Part shown: piece after piece, positions 39,504 through 49,474 of the stretch | How the letters are laid out: the number at the start of each line of letters is the position of its first letter | Position numbering within the stretch: the stretch's first letter is position 1 | From: Xylanibacter ruminicola | GTDB taxonomy: Bacteria; Bacteroidota; Bacteroidia; Bacteroidales; Bacteroidaceae | NCBI RefSeq assembly: GCF_900142525.1 | Contig: NZ_FRBD01000005.1 | Span: 1 to 64,000 of the forward strand | DNA: 64,000 nucleotides | Direction: 5' to 3' | Made by a program: the position numbers and the translations under genes | Notes under the pieces: generated by a model | The model's database searches: none | Told to the model about the DNA's origin: nothing | Seen by the model: only the letters and a program-made list of their open reading frames with translations

Positions 39504-41438
39504 TTATGGTTCAGTAAATGTTTGAATCGTATTTGAGAGTGCGTTAGGATTGCCCATGTCGAACATTCGTCCACGTAGGCGTACACCAACCATACCGCTA
39601 CGTTTACGTACGGCCTCGAGTGCAGAGGTAAGTTCAATCTCGGTTACATGATCGCCGTCGATCTCCTTCTGCATGATATCTTCGTGAAGCTGTGCGAAGA
39701 CTTCGGGTGTGAGTATATACTGTCCGAATACGCTGTAGTACTCCTTCTCGCCCTTCTTGTTTCGTACGGCCAGATACTCTTCGGCATAACTTGCCTTAGG
39801 CTTCTCAACCATTGATGTTACGTTAAGAACCGTGTTTTCTTTATCCTCCCATACACCATGCAGAATGCCATATCGACTTACATCGGCCAGAGGAATCGGG
39901 TGGATACTTACCATCAGGCGGTTATAGTGCTCATAATCCTCAATCATCTGCAGGGCACAAGGTTTGTTGCTGTCGCTGCGATAGAGTGTGTCGCCTAGGA
40001 GCAGCAATACGGGCTCGTTTCCTGCAAACTGGGCTGCCTGATAAACGGCATGACCAAATCCGCGTTTCTCACGCTGATAAACATAATGCAGGCGCTTGCC
40101 GATATCCAGAATATGGTTCTCGTATTCCTGAGCTTCGGGATTAAGTTTCTTGAGGTGGTCGTCAGGGAGCGGACGTTCAAAGAAGTCGGCATATTGCTGT
40201 CGCTCTTCTTCTGATCCGAGTATCACGCAGATTTCCTCTATACCGCTATTAATAAGCTCTTCGAGCAGAATCAGAATAACGGGGCGCACCATACCGTCGG
40301 CACATGGAACAGGGAAGAAATCTTTCTTAATGACACGTGTGGCGGGATACAATCGTGTGCCGAAACCAGCCACGGGCACGATGGCGCGACGAACGGTGTG
40401 TACAGGCTTTAACGTGAGTGTATACGCCTTCATTCCATTCTCGTTCAGGTAGTCGGTCACCTTCTGTTGCGACTCCTCATCGCGAGCCAGGAACTGTACT
40501 GAACCGTCGCCATGTGAGCCTACACCTTTTCCGCCCCATACTAGTGGCTGGATATTGGGATCCTTTAATATAGCATGCAGTTTGGGCGACCATAGGGCTG
40601 TTGACATCGGGGCCACTTTCTCATCGAATAGCGCTTCGGCTTCGGTCATCAGTTTTCCCAGACTCTCAGCATCTCCTGTTGCCATGTATTTAATGGCGCG
40701 GTCGACTATCTCGAGGTTCTGCTCTCCCAGTGCCTCGTGCTCTGCTTTTTCAGCATCGGTATTGGGGAATGGGTAGGCCTTGTTGAGGTCTGACAGAATC
40801 TTGATGGTATCTTTTTCGGCACAGAGGTCGGCAAACACCCAGTGTAGTGGTTTCTTAACGTTCAGCGAACGTACCTCAATCTCATCACCATCAAACGTCA
40901 TCAGGTTAGGCTTTACGCCGAATGCACAGGCCTGGTCAAGACGTCCGCAACGGCTACTGGTTCGAAGCTCGCCCAGATAGGCGATGTTCATCTCGCCAAG
41001 CGTGTTGAGGTTGAGATTATACAACTGGTTGAAAGCGCGAGCCACAAGTACACAGATGGCGGCTGAGGATGACAGACCGCTCTTCATGGGCAGGGTCATG
41101 TCGGTGATACGGATACGAACACCGCCAACTTTATACCACTCGAGCATATAAGATGCTACACCTGCACAATAGCAGAAGAACGAACCGCTTTTAGCAATTC
41201 GCTTCAGCTCTATTTCATCCATTCGGCAACTGAAGTCTTGCCAAATGTCTTTGATCTCATCGGCACTGCTGTAGAGCTCAAAGATGCTGGATTTTTCTAC
41301 TTCGGCATAGATTCCCTGTTCAATACCAGTTACGATAGCTGCTCCAGGTTTGATGTCGGCGTTCATTGTTCGATAGTGGCCTGCCCAGTCGGTATGTTCA
41401 CCAAAAAGACAAAGGCGGCCTGGTACGAATAGTTTCAT
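39504..41438 (-). CDS. GHMP sugar kinase / UDP-sugar pyrophosphorylase-like fusion
   Basis: A 644-aa two-domain protein. Residues 1-345 are a GHMP kinase: GRLCLFGEHTDWAG (7-20), the ATP loop PMKSGLSSSAA (117-127), and CGRLDQA (164-170) with the probable catalytic Asp. Residues 350-644 are a GalU-like nucleotidyltransferase: AGFGTRLYPATRVIKKDFFP (357-376) and LLLGDTLY. The protein should phosphorylate a sugar at C1 and then form the NDP-sugar, as FKP does for fucose but with the domains in the other order and a GalU-type second half. Likely a salvage enzyme for a galactose-, glucuronate- or arabinose-like sugar; the sugar is unknown. Confidence 0.8.
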   Translation of the reverse strand: MKLFVPGRLCLFGEHTDWAGHYRTMNADIKPGAAIVTGIEQGIYAEVEKSSIFELYSSADEIKDIWQDFSCRMDEIELKRIAKSGSFFCYCAGVASYMLEWYKVGGVRIRITDMTLPMKSGLSSSAAICVLVARAFNQLYNLNLNTLGEMNIAYLGELRTSSRCGRLDQACAFGVKPNLMTFDGDEIEVRSLNVKKPLHWVFADLCAEKDTIKILSDLNKAYPFPNTDAEKAEHEALGEQNLEIVDRAIKYMATGDAESLGKLMTEAEALFDEKVAPMSTALWSPKLHAILKDPNIQPLVWGGKGVGSHGDGSVQFLARDEESQQKVTDYLNENGMKAYTLTLKPVHTVRRAIVPVAGFGTRLYPATRVIKKDFFPVPCADGMVRPVILILLEELINSGIEEICVILGSEEERQQYADFFERPLPDDHLKKLNPEAQEYENHILDIGKRLHYVYQREKRGFGHAVYQAAQFAGNEPVLLLLGDTLYRSDSNKPCALQMIEDYEHYNRLMVSIHPIPLADVSRYGILHGVWEDKENTVLNVTSMVEKPKASYAEEYLAVRNKKGEKEYYSVFGQYILTPEVFAQLHEDIMQKEIDGDHVTEIELTSALEAVRKRSGMVGVRLRGRMFDMGNPNALSNTIQTFTEP

Positions 41439-41468
41439 GTTTTTTCCTTTTTAGGTTATATTTTTGTG

Positions 41469-41476
41469 CAAAAGTA
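41469..41476 (-). promoter_or_regulatory. -7 element of the kinase fusion gene
   Basis: Minus-strand TACTTTTG, 31 bases before the ATG. Confidence 0.45.
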
Positions 41477-41515
41477 ACAAAAAAACGGCAGAATGGTAAG
41501 TTTTTGGCAATTTTT

Positions 41516-41547
41516 TTTGGTGATTTGGATAAAATTATCTATTTTTG
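41516..41547 (+). promoter_or_regulatory. Promoter of the sigma-factor gene
   Basis: TTTG (41516-41519), 20-bp spacer, TATTTTTG (41540-41547); leader of about 70 bases. Confidence 0.55.
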
Positions 41548-41620
41548 CCAAAGATTATTAACAATTAAAAAAATTATTGCCTATCGAAACAAACTCTACT
41601 CAATTTTAAATTTTGAGAAC

Positions 41621-42217
41621 ATGAGTACAATTAAAAGTATGTCCGACGAACAGTTGGCACTTTCTTACATTGAGGGCAATAACAGAGCATTCGACGAGTT
41701 ACTTTCGCGTAATCAAGACAGAGTTTTCACTTACATTATGTGTATAGTGAAGAATGAGGATTTGGCTAACGACCTTTTTCAGGAGACATTTCTGAAGGTG
41801 ATTACCAAACTACAGAACCGTCAGTATTCTGACACAGGTAAGCTATACTGTTGGATTACCCGAATAGCCCATAACGTGATTATCGACTATTATCGTCATC
41901 AGAAGAACGATAAGGTGGTAGATGGTCCAAAGGAGAACGATCTCAGCAACATCAGATCGGCTGCTGTTCTTGGTGATAACCGCGAAACAGAGTTGTTGAA
42001 TAATCAAACCATGAAAGATCTGGTAGCTCTGATGAACATGCTTCCAGAGCAACAGCGAACTGTGGTTTATATGCGATATTTCCAGAATCTGTCGTTCAAG
42101 GAGATTGCCGAGGAGACTCAGGTAAGCATCAATACATCATTAGGACGTATGCGCTACGCCCTAATAAATATGCGAAAACTATCGCGTGAATACGATATTA
42201 ATCTTGGATTGGAGTAA
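41621..42217 (+). CDS. ECF-like RNA polymerase sigma factor
   Basis: A 198-aa sigma-70-family protein. Region 2 spans about residues 25-95 (DRVFTYIMCIVKNEDLANDL, WITRIAHNVIIDYYR) and region 4 about 130-185 (LPEQQRTVVYMRYFQNLSFK with the recognition helix in VSINTSLGRMRYALINMRK). It would direct polymerase to its own set of promoters. No anti-sigma gene lies next to it. The ATG at 41621 is chosen; upstream in-frame extensions run through the promoter and into the divergent gene. Confidence 0.87.
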   Translation: MSTIKSMSDEQLALSYIEGNNRAFDELLSRNQDRVFTYIMCIVKNEDLANDLFQETFLKVITKLQNRQYSDTGKLYCWITRIAHNVIIDYYRHQKNDKVVDGPKENDLSNIRSAAVLGDNRETELLNNQTMKDLVALMNMLPEQQRTVVYMRYFQNLSFKEIAEETQVSINTSLGRMRYALINMRKLSREYDINLGLE

Positions 42218-42219
42218 AC

Positions 42220-42867
42220 TTATAGTGCTCTGAGCGAACGTATCACTCCTTCGGGGTCATTGGCTCCGAACACGTAGCTACCGCTAACCAGTACGTCGAC
42301 TCCGGCTTCTACTAGTCGTGGTGCAGTCTCACCCTGTACTCCGCCATCTACTTCAATCAGTGCTTTGCAGCCTTTTTCGTCTATCATCTGACAAAGGCGT
42401 TTCACTTTGTCGATGGTGTTCTCAATGAATTTCTGCCCGCCAAAGCCTGGGTTTACGCTCATCAGCAGTACCATATCTACATCGCCAATGATGTCCTCAA
42501 GTACGCAAACTGGTGTTGATGGGTTAAGGGTTACGCCAGCTTTCATACCTGCTTGATGAATCTCCTGAATGGTGCGATGCAAGTGTACACAAGCTTCGTA
42601 GTGTACATTCATCATCATAGCGCCAAGTTTAGCTGTTTGGGCTATATAACGTTCGGGGTGCTCAATCATATAGTGAACATCCAATGGCTTTGTGCAAGCT
42701 TTAGCCACTGCCTCGAGTACTGGGAACCCGAATGAAATGTTGGGGACGAACGAACCGTCCATTACATCGAGGTGAAGCCAGTCGGCCTCACTGTGATTGA
42801 TCATGTTGATGTCGCGATCGAGATGCAAGAAGTCGGCGGCGAGCAATGATGGTGATACTAATGCCAT
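42220..42867 (-). CDS. rpe: Ribulose-phosphate 3-epimerase
   Basis: A 215-aa TIM-barrel enzyme interconverting D-ribulose 5-phosphate and D-xylulose 5-phosphate in the pentose phosphate pathway. Family motifs are clear: SLLAADFLHLDRDI, HLDVMDGSFVPNISFG (metal His/Asp), VHYEA, MSVNPGFGGQKF and IEVDGGV. Last gene of the long minus-strand run; 10 bases after the small 45-aa gene. Confidence 0.95.
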   Translation of the reverse strand: MALVSPSLLAADFLHLDRDINMINHSEADWLHLDVMDGSFVPNISFGFPVLEAVAKACTKPLDVHYMIEHPERYIAQTAKLGAMMMNVHYEACVHLHRTIQEIHQAGMKAGVTLNPSTPVCVLEDIIGDVDMVLLMSVNPGFGGQKFIENTIDKVKRLCQMIDEKGCKALIEVDGGVQGETAPRLVEAGVDVLVSGSYVFGANDPEGVIRSLRAL

Positions 42868-42877
42868 AATCCTTTTG

Positions 42878-43015
42878 TTAGTTCAGGTTTGACTTTTCGC
42901 TAATATTACTACGATAGGTATAAGCTACGAGTCGGATGATATCAAGCGTTTGCTTACGTGGCTTGAATGTCTTCTCGCTTAACATGATGTCTTCTTCTTG
43001 AGTAAAAAGCTTCAT
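42878..43015 (-). CDS. Small conserved-looking protein (45 aa)
   Basis: A short gene between fmt and rpe, starting MKLFTQEEDIMLSEKTFKPR and ending with SEKSNLN. The amphipathic helical pattern (QTLDIIRLVAYTYR) and tight fit between two genes of one operon argue for a real protein rather than chance. It has no Cys or signal peptide. No function is known to me. Confidence 0.55.
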   Translation of the reverse strand: MKLFTQEEDIMLSEKTFKPRKQTLDIIRLVAYTYRSNISEKSNLN

Positions 43016-43064
43016 AGGCAATCTGTTTATTTTGTTTATCCTATAATAGTAACGCGGTAATACC

Positions 43065-44039
43065 TTATTTTATTTTATAGTTCTCAAAATTTTTAATGCC
43101 ATTCAGGAAGTCACGTCCGTTCATGCGTTTCTTACCAGCCAGTTGCAGTTCTTCAATCATCAGTAGCTTGTCGGCAGTACTGATGCAAGGCTTGCGCTCT
43201 ACGATAGCCGTAGAACCTAACGCACCTGCTTTCTGTGACGTACGCTTGGTCTTGAATATCTTCAAAACGGTCTCTTTGCCATCGGGCGATACCAGAGTGG
43301 TCCATGCGCCAGGATAGGGTGAAAGACCGCGGATAAAGTCGTAGACCTTCTTGGCGGACTGGTTCCAGTTGATCTCGCATGTCTCCTTGAAAATCTTTGG
43401 AGCTGCGTGTAGTTCGCTTCCCACGGCAATCATCTCTTCCTGCGGTATACTCTCGGGCTTTCCATCGGCAGCGATGATGCGATCGAGTGTTTCCAAACAG
43501 ATTTCGGAACCTAGATGCATCAATCCGTCGTAGACGTATTCTACATCGGCCTCTTCAGGTATGTCGAAAGGCTTCTGCATGATGATACGACCAGTATCGA
43601 TGTCGTGGTCTAAGAAGAATGTTGTTACACCTGTCTGAGTCTCGCCATGTATCACTGCCCAATTGATGGGAGCGGCACCGCGATACTGAGGTAGCAGAGC
43701 AGCATGAACATTAAAGGTGCCATACTCTGGCATATCCCATACCACCTCAGGGAGCATACGGAAAGCTACTACTACTTGCAGATTGGCATTGTAGCTGCGC
43801 AGCTGCTCTACAAACTCAGGGTCTTTCATCTTGACGGGCTGCAGCACGGGCAGGTTGTGCTCAAGGGCATACTTCTTGACCTCAGATGGCTGCATCTCTG
43901 TCTGATGTCGGCCTACGGGTTTGTCGGGCTGGGTTACCACAGCCACTACATGATAATCGTTCTCTACCAAAGCCTGCAGTGTAGGCACCGCAAACTCTGG
44001 AGTTCCCATAAATACTATGCGTAAGTCTTTCTTTTCCAT
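43065..44039 (-). CDS. fmt: Methionyl-tRNA formyltransferase
   Basis: A 324-aa enzyme that formylates initiator Met-tRNA with 10-formyl-THF. It shows IVFMGTPEFAVP (9-20), the catalytic core HAALLPQYRGAAPINWA (Asn/His/Asp set, with HDIDTG downstream) and the C-terminal RNA-binding domain (IRGLSPYPGAWT). Normal length. Short TTCAATGTTCAAT repeats (44045-44078) separate it from the ClC gene. Confidence 0.95.
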   Translation of the reverse strand: MEKKDLRIVFMGTPEFAVPTLQALVENDYHVVAVVTQPDKPVGRHQTEMQPSEVKKYALEHNLPVLQPVKMKDPEFVEQLRSYNANLQVVVAFRMLPEVVWDMPEYGTFNVHAALLPQYRGAAPINWAVIHGETQTGVTTFFLDHDIDTGRIIMQKPFDIPEEADVEYVYDGLMHLGSEICLETLDRIIAADGKPESIPQEEMIAVGSELHAAPKIFKETCEINWNQSAKKVYDFIRGLSPYPGAWTTLVSPDGKETVLKIFKTKRTSQKAGALGSTAIVERKPCISTADKLLMIEELQLAGKKRMNGRDFLNGIKNFENYKIK

Positions 44040-44044
44040 TCTTA

Positions 44045-44078
44045 ATGTTCAATCTTCAATGTTCAATGTTCAATTTTC
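44045..44078. repeat. TTCAATGTTCAAT-type intergenic repeats
   Basis: Four imperfect (A)TGTTCAAT/CTTCAAT units fill the 39-bp gap between the ClC and fmt genes. Confidence 0.45.
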
Positions 44079-45884
44079 TTAGTCTTCGCTCATATCAGCC
44101 ACCATCTTGCGATACATCGTATAGATGCGTTGGCGTGAGATATATCCCTTCAGTCTGTTCTCCGTGTCGAGCACTGGAAGCCAGTTCGCACCTGTTCTGT
44201 CGAATGTTCGCATCACTTGGCGCATGGGCATACCGTCGTTCAGTATCGCCTTAGGATCTGTCATCAGCTGCGATGCCTTGAAGTGGTGATATAGTTCAAT
44301 TCTGAATACTACGTTTCTTATCTTCATAATGTCAATTTCGCCAAGTAGCTTTCCACCGGCATCCAGTACTGGCAGCACAGTAGAGTGGCTACGGCTGATT
44401 TTCTGTACAATCTGATAGAGTTCCATATCAGGGTCTACATTCAGATAGTCGCGCTCTATTACTGAGTCGAGGTTCATCAGTGTCAGCACGGCGTGGTCGG
44501 TGTGGTGTGTAAGCAGTTTACCTTGCTTGGCAAGTCGCGATCCGTATATGCTGTGAGGCTCGAAAATGCTGATGGTCATATAAGCACACACACTCACAAT
44601 CATCAGCGGCATAAACATCGAGTAGCCGCCTGTAAGCTCTGCTATCAGGAATATTCCGGTTAGTGGTGCATGCATCACGCCCGACATCACGCCAGCCATA
44701 CCCAGTAGCGCAAAGTTTTTCTCGGGTACAAACACACCTATCTCATTTATATTCCACAGACGCGAGAATAGGAATCCTGTAAAACAACCTATGAATAGCG
44801 ATGGTGCGAATGTTCCACCGCAACCACCACCGCCGTTGGTGGCCGATGTGGCTACCACCTTGGTAAGCAGAACCATAGCGATGTAAGGTAGCAATAGTGA
44901 CCCCTGACCTGAGAACAGTGAGTTGTTGAGAATTCTGTCCCAATCGGCATTTGTCTGGCCGTTAAGCAAGAGGTTAATGCTGCTGTAACCCTCGCCATAG
45001 AGCGATGGAAACAGAAAGATAAGCAGGCTAAGCATCGTTCCGCCGATGGCCAGTTTTATGTATGGCTTATCTTTGAATTTTGCAAAGATGTCTTCGCAGA
45101 AACCCATCATGCGAATAAAGTAGAGTGATACAAGTCCGCATGCAATTCCAAGACAGATGCAGGCAGGTATGCGCTGAACCGACCATTCGCTATCGAGGTG
45201 GAATGTAAACAGGTTTGCATCGCCACGGAAGATGTAGGTAAATACTGTAGCTGTTACGCACGATACCAATATAGGTAACAATGACGACATGGTCATATCA
45301 ATCATCAGCACCTCAAGCGTAAACACCAGTCCGGCTATTGGCGCCTTGAAGATACCTGCTATGGCTCCTGCAGCACCGCAGCCAACAAGTGTCATCAGCA
45401 TCTTTCGGTCGAGGTGGAACAACTGGCCAAGATTAGATCCGATGGCCGAACCTGTAAGCACGATAGGTGCCTCGGCTCCTACTGATCCACCAAAGCCGAT
45501 GGTGATGGCTGATGCTATAACACTGGACCAGCAGTTGTGAGATTTCAGTCGTGAGCGGTTTGATGATATGGCGTAAAGTATACGTGTTATTCCGTGCGAG
45601 ATGTTGTCTTTTACGATGTAACGTACAAACAGCGATGTAAGATAGATACCTACTACAGGATAAACCAGATATAGCCAGTTGGCGTGCGACTGCTCGAAGC
45701 TACTTGTAAGCAGTTGAACTATCTGGTTGATAATAGAGTGCAACACAAAGGCAGCCACAGCGGCAAAGAAACCCACAAGCAGAGCGAGGATAATCATAAA
45801 CATCCTCTCGCTGATGTGTTCTACACGCCAATCGTGTAAGCGCTTCAGCCACTCCGGTCTTCTATCTACAATAGCTGCATCCAT
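44079..45884 (-). CDS. ClC-family chloride channel/transporter with CBS pair
   Basis: A 601-aa membrane protein with ten or more membrane segments (about 25-440). The ClC signatures are GSVGAEAPIV and GGGGCGGTFAPSLFIG, which form the anion pathway. Two CBS domains (about 465-595) follow, probably sensing adenine nucleotides. It may work as a Cl-/H+ antiporter or channel; the gating Glu is within GAEAP. The stop of the upstream threonylcarbamoyl-AMP synthase gene overlaps its ATG by one base. Confidence 0.92.
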   Translation of the reverse strand: MDAAIVDRRPEWLKRLHDWRVEHISERMFMIILALLVGFFAAVAAFVLHSIINQIVQLLTSSFEQSHANWLYLVYPVVGIYLTSLFVRYIVKDNISHGITRILYAISSNRSRLKSHNCWSSVIASAITIGFGGSVGAEAPIVLTGSAIGSNLGQLFHLDRKMLMTLVGCGAAGAIAGIFKAPIAGLVFTLEVLMIDMTMSSLLPILVSCVTATVFTYIFRGDANLFTFHLDSEWSVQRIPACICLGIACGLVSLYFIRMMGFCEDIFAKFKDKPYIKLAIGGTMLSLLIFLFPSLYGEGYSSINLLLNGQTNADWDRILNNSLFSGQGSLLLPYIAMVLLTKVVATSATNGGGGCGGTFAPSLFIGCFTGFLFSRLWNINEIGVFVPEKNFALLGMAGVMSGVMHAPLTGIFLIAELTGGYSMFMPLMIVSVCAYMTISIFEPHSIYGSRLAKQGKLLTHHTDHAVLTLMNLDSVIERDYLNVDPDMELYQIVQKISRSHSTVLPVLDAGGKLLGEIDIMKIRNVVFRIELYHHFKASQLMTDPKAILNDGMPMRQVMRTFDRTGANWLPVLDTENRLKGYISRQRIYTMYRKMVADMSED

Positions 45885-46468
45885 TATTTCCTAATAACTG
45901 TTACTTCGCCGTTTTCTTTAAGTTTGATGATACTTGATGGCGTGTGGGGCTTATGTTCCTGTCGGCGACTCCAGCACACGTAGTCTACAGCCTCCAGGAT
46001 GCGTGGGTCTATGTCGCAGTAGTTCTGTGCGGCAGGCTCTCCACTTATATTGGCCGATGTTGATACGATGGCCTTCTGGAAACGGAAACATAACTCCTTC
46101 GAGAATGGCTCGTTGGTGATGCGGATGCCCAGACTGCCGTCTTCGGCTATCAGGTTGGATGCCAGATTAATGGCACCATCCAGAATCAGTGTGGTTGGCT
46201 TGGCATCTTCAGCTTCTTTCAGACTATCAATGAGCTGCCAAGCTACGTCGGGCACATTGCGGAAGTAGCGTTGCATGCGAGCATCCGAGTCAACCAAGCA
46301 GATAAGCGCCTTAGAATCTTCGCGCTGCTTGATCTCATATACGCGTTTTACGGCTTCGGCATTTGTCGCATCGCAACCAATGCCCCATACGGTGTCGGTG
46401 GGGTAGAGTATGACTCCGCCTTTTCGCATCGTTTCAACGGCTCTTTTTATATCTTCTTCTCTTGTCAT
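45884..46468 (-). CDS. tsaC: Threonylcarbamoyl-AMP synthase (Sua5/YrdC/YwlC family)
   Basis: A 194-aa protein forming L-threonylcarbamoyl-AMP for t6A37 modification of tRNAs that read ANN codons. Features: GGVILYPTDTVWGIGCDA (17-34), KQREDSKALICLV with the KxR motif, and STSANISGEPA near 137. It lacks the Sua5 C-terminal domain, as in the short YrdC/YwlC forms. Coupled to the ClC gene; 2 bases after prfC. Confidence 0.9.
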   Translation of the reverse strand: MTREEDIKRAVETMRKGGVILYPTDTVWGIGCDATNAEAVKRVYEIKQREDSKALICLVDSDARMQRYFRNVPDVAWQLIDSLKEAEDAKPTTLILDGAINLASNLIAEDGSLGIRITNEPFSKELCFRFQKAIVSTSANISGEPAAQNYCDIDPRILEAVDYVCWSRRQEHKPHTPSSIIKLKENGEVTVIRK

Positions 46469-46470
46469 TA

Positions 46471-48060
46471 TTAGAACTCGCTTGTGAAGTGGAACTTAAT
46501 CTTCTCGAAATCCTGCTGCGCCATACTCAGCACGTAGCCCGAGTCGGCCAGGAATACATCGCGACCTTCCTTGTCCTTGGCCATATACTGATACTTGCGC
46601 TTCTTAAAGTTCTCCAACTCCTGAGGATCGTCGCTCTCAATCCAGCAAGCCTTGTACAGATGTACGGGCTCCCAACGGCACTTGGCGTTATACTCGTTCT
46701 CCAAGCGATACTGAATCACCTCGAACTGCAGCTGACCTACGGTTCCGATAATCTTTCGATTGTTGAACTGATTAACAAACAACTGAGCCACACCTTCGTC
46801 CATCAGCTGGTCGATACCCTTCTGCAGCTGTTTAGCCTTCATGGGATCGTCGTTCTCGATGTATTTGAACAGCTCTGGCGAGAATGAAGGCAGGCCGCGG
46901 AAGTGCAGTTTCTCACCTTCGGTCAGCGTGTCGCCAATCTTAAACATACCACCTGTATCTGGCAGACCTACGATATCGCCTGGCCAAGCCTCGTCGATAG
47001 TGCTCTTACGCTGAGCCATGAACTGTGTGGGACTTGAAAAACGCAACGTTTTTCCCTGACGTACGTGCAGATAAGGCTGATTACGTACGAACTTACCGCT
47101 GCATACCTTACAGAAAGCAATACATGAGCGGTGGTTAGGGTCGATATTGGCGGTAATCTTAAAGATAAATCCTGTGAACTTTGGCTCTTCTGGCTGTACA
47201 TCGCGCTCCTCGGCCTTGGTGGGGCGTGGACTTGGTGCTATCTCTACGAAACAGTTAAGCAGCTCCTGTACACCAAAATTGTTCAATGCTGAACCAAAGA
47301 ATACGGGCGCAACCTCGGCTTCGCGATAGGTCTCGACATCAAACTCCGGGTATACACCGTCTACTAGCTCTAGATCCTCACGCAGTTTGGCGGCGTTCTC
47401 TTCGCCAACGCGCTTATCAAGCTCTTTGCTGTCAATATCTACTTCTACCTTATCGGTCACACGCTGCTTGTCGGGGGTAAACAGGTCGAGCTTCTGCTCG
47501 TAGATGTTGTACACACCCTTGAACTTAGCGCCCTGATTGATAGGCCAACTCAATGGGCGAACTTTAATTTCCAGTTCCTGTTCCAACTCGTCTAACAAAT
47601 CGAAGGGATCGCGGCCTTCGCGGTCCATCTTATTGATAAAGATGATAACTGGTGTTTTGCGCATGCGGCAAACGGTCATCAGCTTTCGTGTCTGGGTCTC
47701 TACACCCTTTGCTCCGTCAACCACGATGATAGCTGAGTCGACGGCAGTCAGTGTGCGGAAGGTGTCTTCAGCAAAGTCTTGGTGACCTGGTGTGTCCAGA
47801 ATGTTTACCTTATATTCTATGTCAGAGCCTTCGGGAGTATAATCAAACTCCATCACCGATGTAGACACTGAGATACCACGTTGTTTCTCAATGTCCATCC
47901 AGTCGCTGGTAGCAGTCTTCTTAATCTTGTTGCTTTTAACGGCTCCTGCCACCTGTATCTGTCCGCCGAAGAGCAGAAATTTCTCTGTCAGCGTAGTCTT
48001 ACCCGCATCCGGGTGCGAAATAATCGCAAATGTTCTTCTTCTTTCTATCTCCTGATTCAT
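46471..48060 (-). CDS. prfC: Peptide chain release factor 3
   Basis: A 529-aa translational GTPase that recycles RF1/RF2 after termination. G motifs: [12 protein letters not shown] (17-28), DTPGHQDF and NKMDREG. The later domains match RF3 ([40 protein letters not shown]). Its start overlaps the rfbD stop by 4 bases. Confidence 0.96.
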   Translation of the reverse strand: MNQEIERRRTFAIISHPDAGKTTLTEKFLLFGGQIQVAGAVKSNKIKKTATSDWMDIEKQRGISVSTSVMEFDYTPEGSDIEYKVNILDTPGHQDFAEDTFRTLTAVDSAIIVVDGAKGVETQTRKLMTVCRMRKTPVIIFINKMDREGRDPFDLLDELEQELEIKVRPLSWPINQGAKFKGVYNIYEQKLDLFTPDKQRVTDKVEVDIDSKELDKRVGEENAAKLREDLELVDGVYPEFDVETYREAEVAPVFFGSALNNFGVQELLNCFVEIAPSPRPTKAEERDVQPEEPKFTGFIFKITANIDPNHRSCIAFCKVCSGKFVRNQPYLHVRQGKTLRFSSPTQFMAQRKSTIDEAWPGDIVGLPDTGGMFKIGDTLTEGEKLHFRGLPSFSPELFKYIENDDPMKAKQLQKGIDQLMDEGVAQLFVNQFNNRKIIGTVGQLQFEVIQYRLENEYNAKCRWEPVHLYKACWIESDDPQELENFKKRKYQYMAKDKEGRDVFLADSGYVLSMAQQDFEKIKFHFTSEF

Positions 48061-48905
48061 AATTTCTCAATACAATCTTTTAGTGATTCTTCCCAATAGG
48101 GGATTTCAATGCCATAAGTCTGCTTAATCTTTGTCTTGTCGAGCACGCTGTAGTGTGGGCGTGCTGCGGGAGTAGGATACTCTGAGGTGTGAAGCGGACG
48201 CACACGACAATCCTTGATGCCTGCTATACGGTGGATAGCCTTGGTGAAGTCGTACCACGATATGACACCCTCGTTACTGAAGTGATAAATGCCTGACACA
48301 ATACCCTCGTTGATTGCTGCAAAGATGGCCACCGCCAAGTCGCGAGCATACGTTGGTGTGCCAATCTGGTCGAATATCACACCCAGTTCAGGCTTCTCTT
48401 TACCCAGACGGATCATTGTCTTTACAAAGTTATTGCCAAAAGTAGAGTACAGCCATGCTGTGCGGATAATCATGCTCTGTTTGCAGTTGTTCATAACAGC
48501 TTCCTCGCCAGCAAGCTTAGTACGACCATATGTGCTGTTAGGACAAACCGCATCACTTTCTACGTATGGACGATGGTTGGTTCCGTCGAACACGTAGTCG
48601 GTTGATATCTGTATCATCCATCCGCCACGCTTCTCGATGGCCTTTGCCAGATGTTCGGGGGCTGTTGCGTTTAGCTTCATGCACAGTTCCTGGTTCTCCT
48701 CGGCCTTGTCTACGGCGGTGTAGGCGGCGCAGTTAACGATGCCATCTATCTCGTTATCCTCAACAAAACGGTTAATGGCTTCTTCGTTTGTTATGTCCAA
48801 TTCTGCCACATCTGTATTATAATATGTGTGCTGGGGATTCGCTTTCTCCAGCAACTGCATCTCATTTCCAAGTTGGCCGTTACAGCCCGTAATCAATATC
48901 TTCAT
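48057..48905 (-). CDS. rfbD: dTDP-4-dehydrorhamnose reductase
   Basis: A 282-aa short-chain dehydrogenase producing dTDP-L-rhamnose with NAD(P)H, the last step of the Rfb pathway. The nucleotide motif is [12 protein letters not shown] (5-16), and the catalytic Tyr/Lys sit in [20 protein letters not shown] is also typical. It is 10 kb from rfbA. Activated rhamnose supplies surface polysaccharides and is unrelated to the catabolic rha genes. Confidence 0.94.
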   Translation of the reverse strand: MKILITGCNGQLGNEMQLLEKANPQHTYYNTDVAELDITNEEAINRFVEDNEIDGIVNCAAYTAVDKAEENQELCMKLNATAPEHLAKAIEKRGGWMIQISTDYVFDGTNHRPYVESDAVCPNSTYGRTKLAGEEAVMNNCKQSMIIRTAWLYSTFGNNFVKTMIRLGKEKPELGVIFDQIGTPTYARDLAVAIFAAINEGIVSGIYHFSNEGVISWYDFTKAIHRIAGIKDCRVRPLHTSEYPTPAARPHYSVLDKTKIKQTYGIEIPYWEESLKDCIEKL

Positions 48906-48910
48906 ATCGC

Positions 48911-49456
48911 TTACTCAAACTTCAATCCTTCTTCTTTATCCTTTTTGTAATAATCTGAGAGCATGCCGATAAAGGTCGTTATTTCCTTGACGGCATGAGC
49001 AGTATCAGGCGAGATAGGTTTCTTCTGCAGGCGCAGTAACATTACGCCGTAGAGTGAGTTGAAACAAGTCTCAATCTCGTTTTCCTCCTTGTTTGCACCG
49101 CGATTTCGTAGCTCTACGATAAACGGTAGAACCTTGTAGTAAGCAGTATTGTAGAAGGGGAATTTGCTTGACTGCAACAACTGGCTATGCAATTCAATTA
49201 GCATCTGCATAGTTACTTTGTTTATTTGCAGATGTCCCTGTTCGCGGCAACCCTCTTGATTCATCATGCGGATGAGGTTGCCAAACCAATCAGTCTCCTC
49301 TTCTTTCTGTTCGTCAGTATAGTCGAATCTCTCGATATACTCGCGCTTAATGCGCTGTAGCGAGCAGTCGAATGCTCGCACCGTGTCCTCCATCTGCCAC
49401 ATATACAGCAGATACTCGGCAATGTTTTTCTTTCTTAACTCGTTTGCTATATACAT
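48911..49456 (-). CDS. DUF4924-family protein
   Basis: A 181-aa helical cytoplasmic protein matching DUF4924 (IANELRKKNIAEYLLYMWQM at the start, ITTFIGMLSDYYKKDKEEGL at the end). Conserved in Bacteroidota next to rfbD/prfC; its function is unknown. No catalytic residues stand out. Lies 5 bases upstream of rfbD and 18 downstream of the LysE-type gene. Confidence 0.8.
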   Translation of the reverse strand: MYIANELRKKNIAEYLLYMWQMEDTVRAFDCSLQRIKREYIERFDYTDEQKEEETDWFGNLIRMMNQEGCREQGHLQINKVTMQMLIELHSQLLQSSKFPFYNTAYYKVLPFIVELRNRGANKEENEIETCFNSLYGVMLLRLQKKPISPDTAHAVKEITTFIGMLSDYYKKDKEEGLKFE

Positions 49457-49474
49457 TATTATATGTGTAAGTGG

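Noticed and set aside
46462..46887. Plus-strand 141-codon frame
   Set aside because: Shadow of the prfC C-terminal region.
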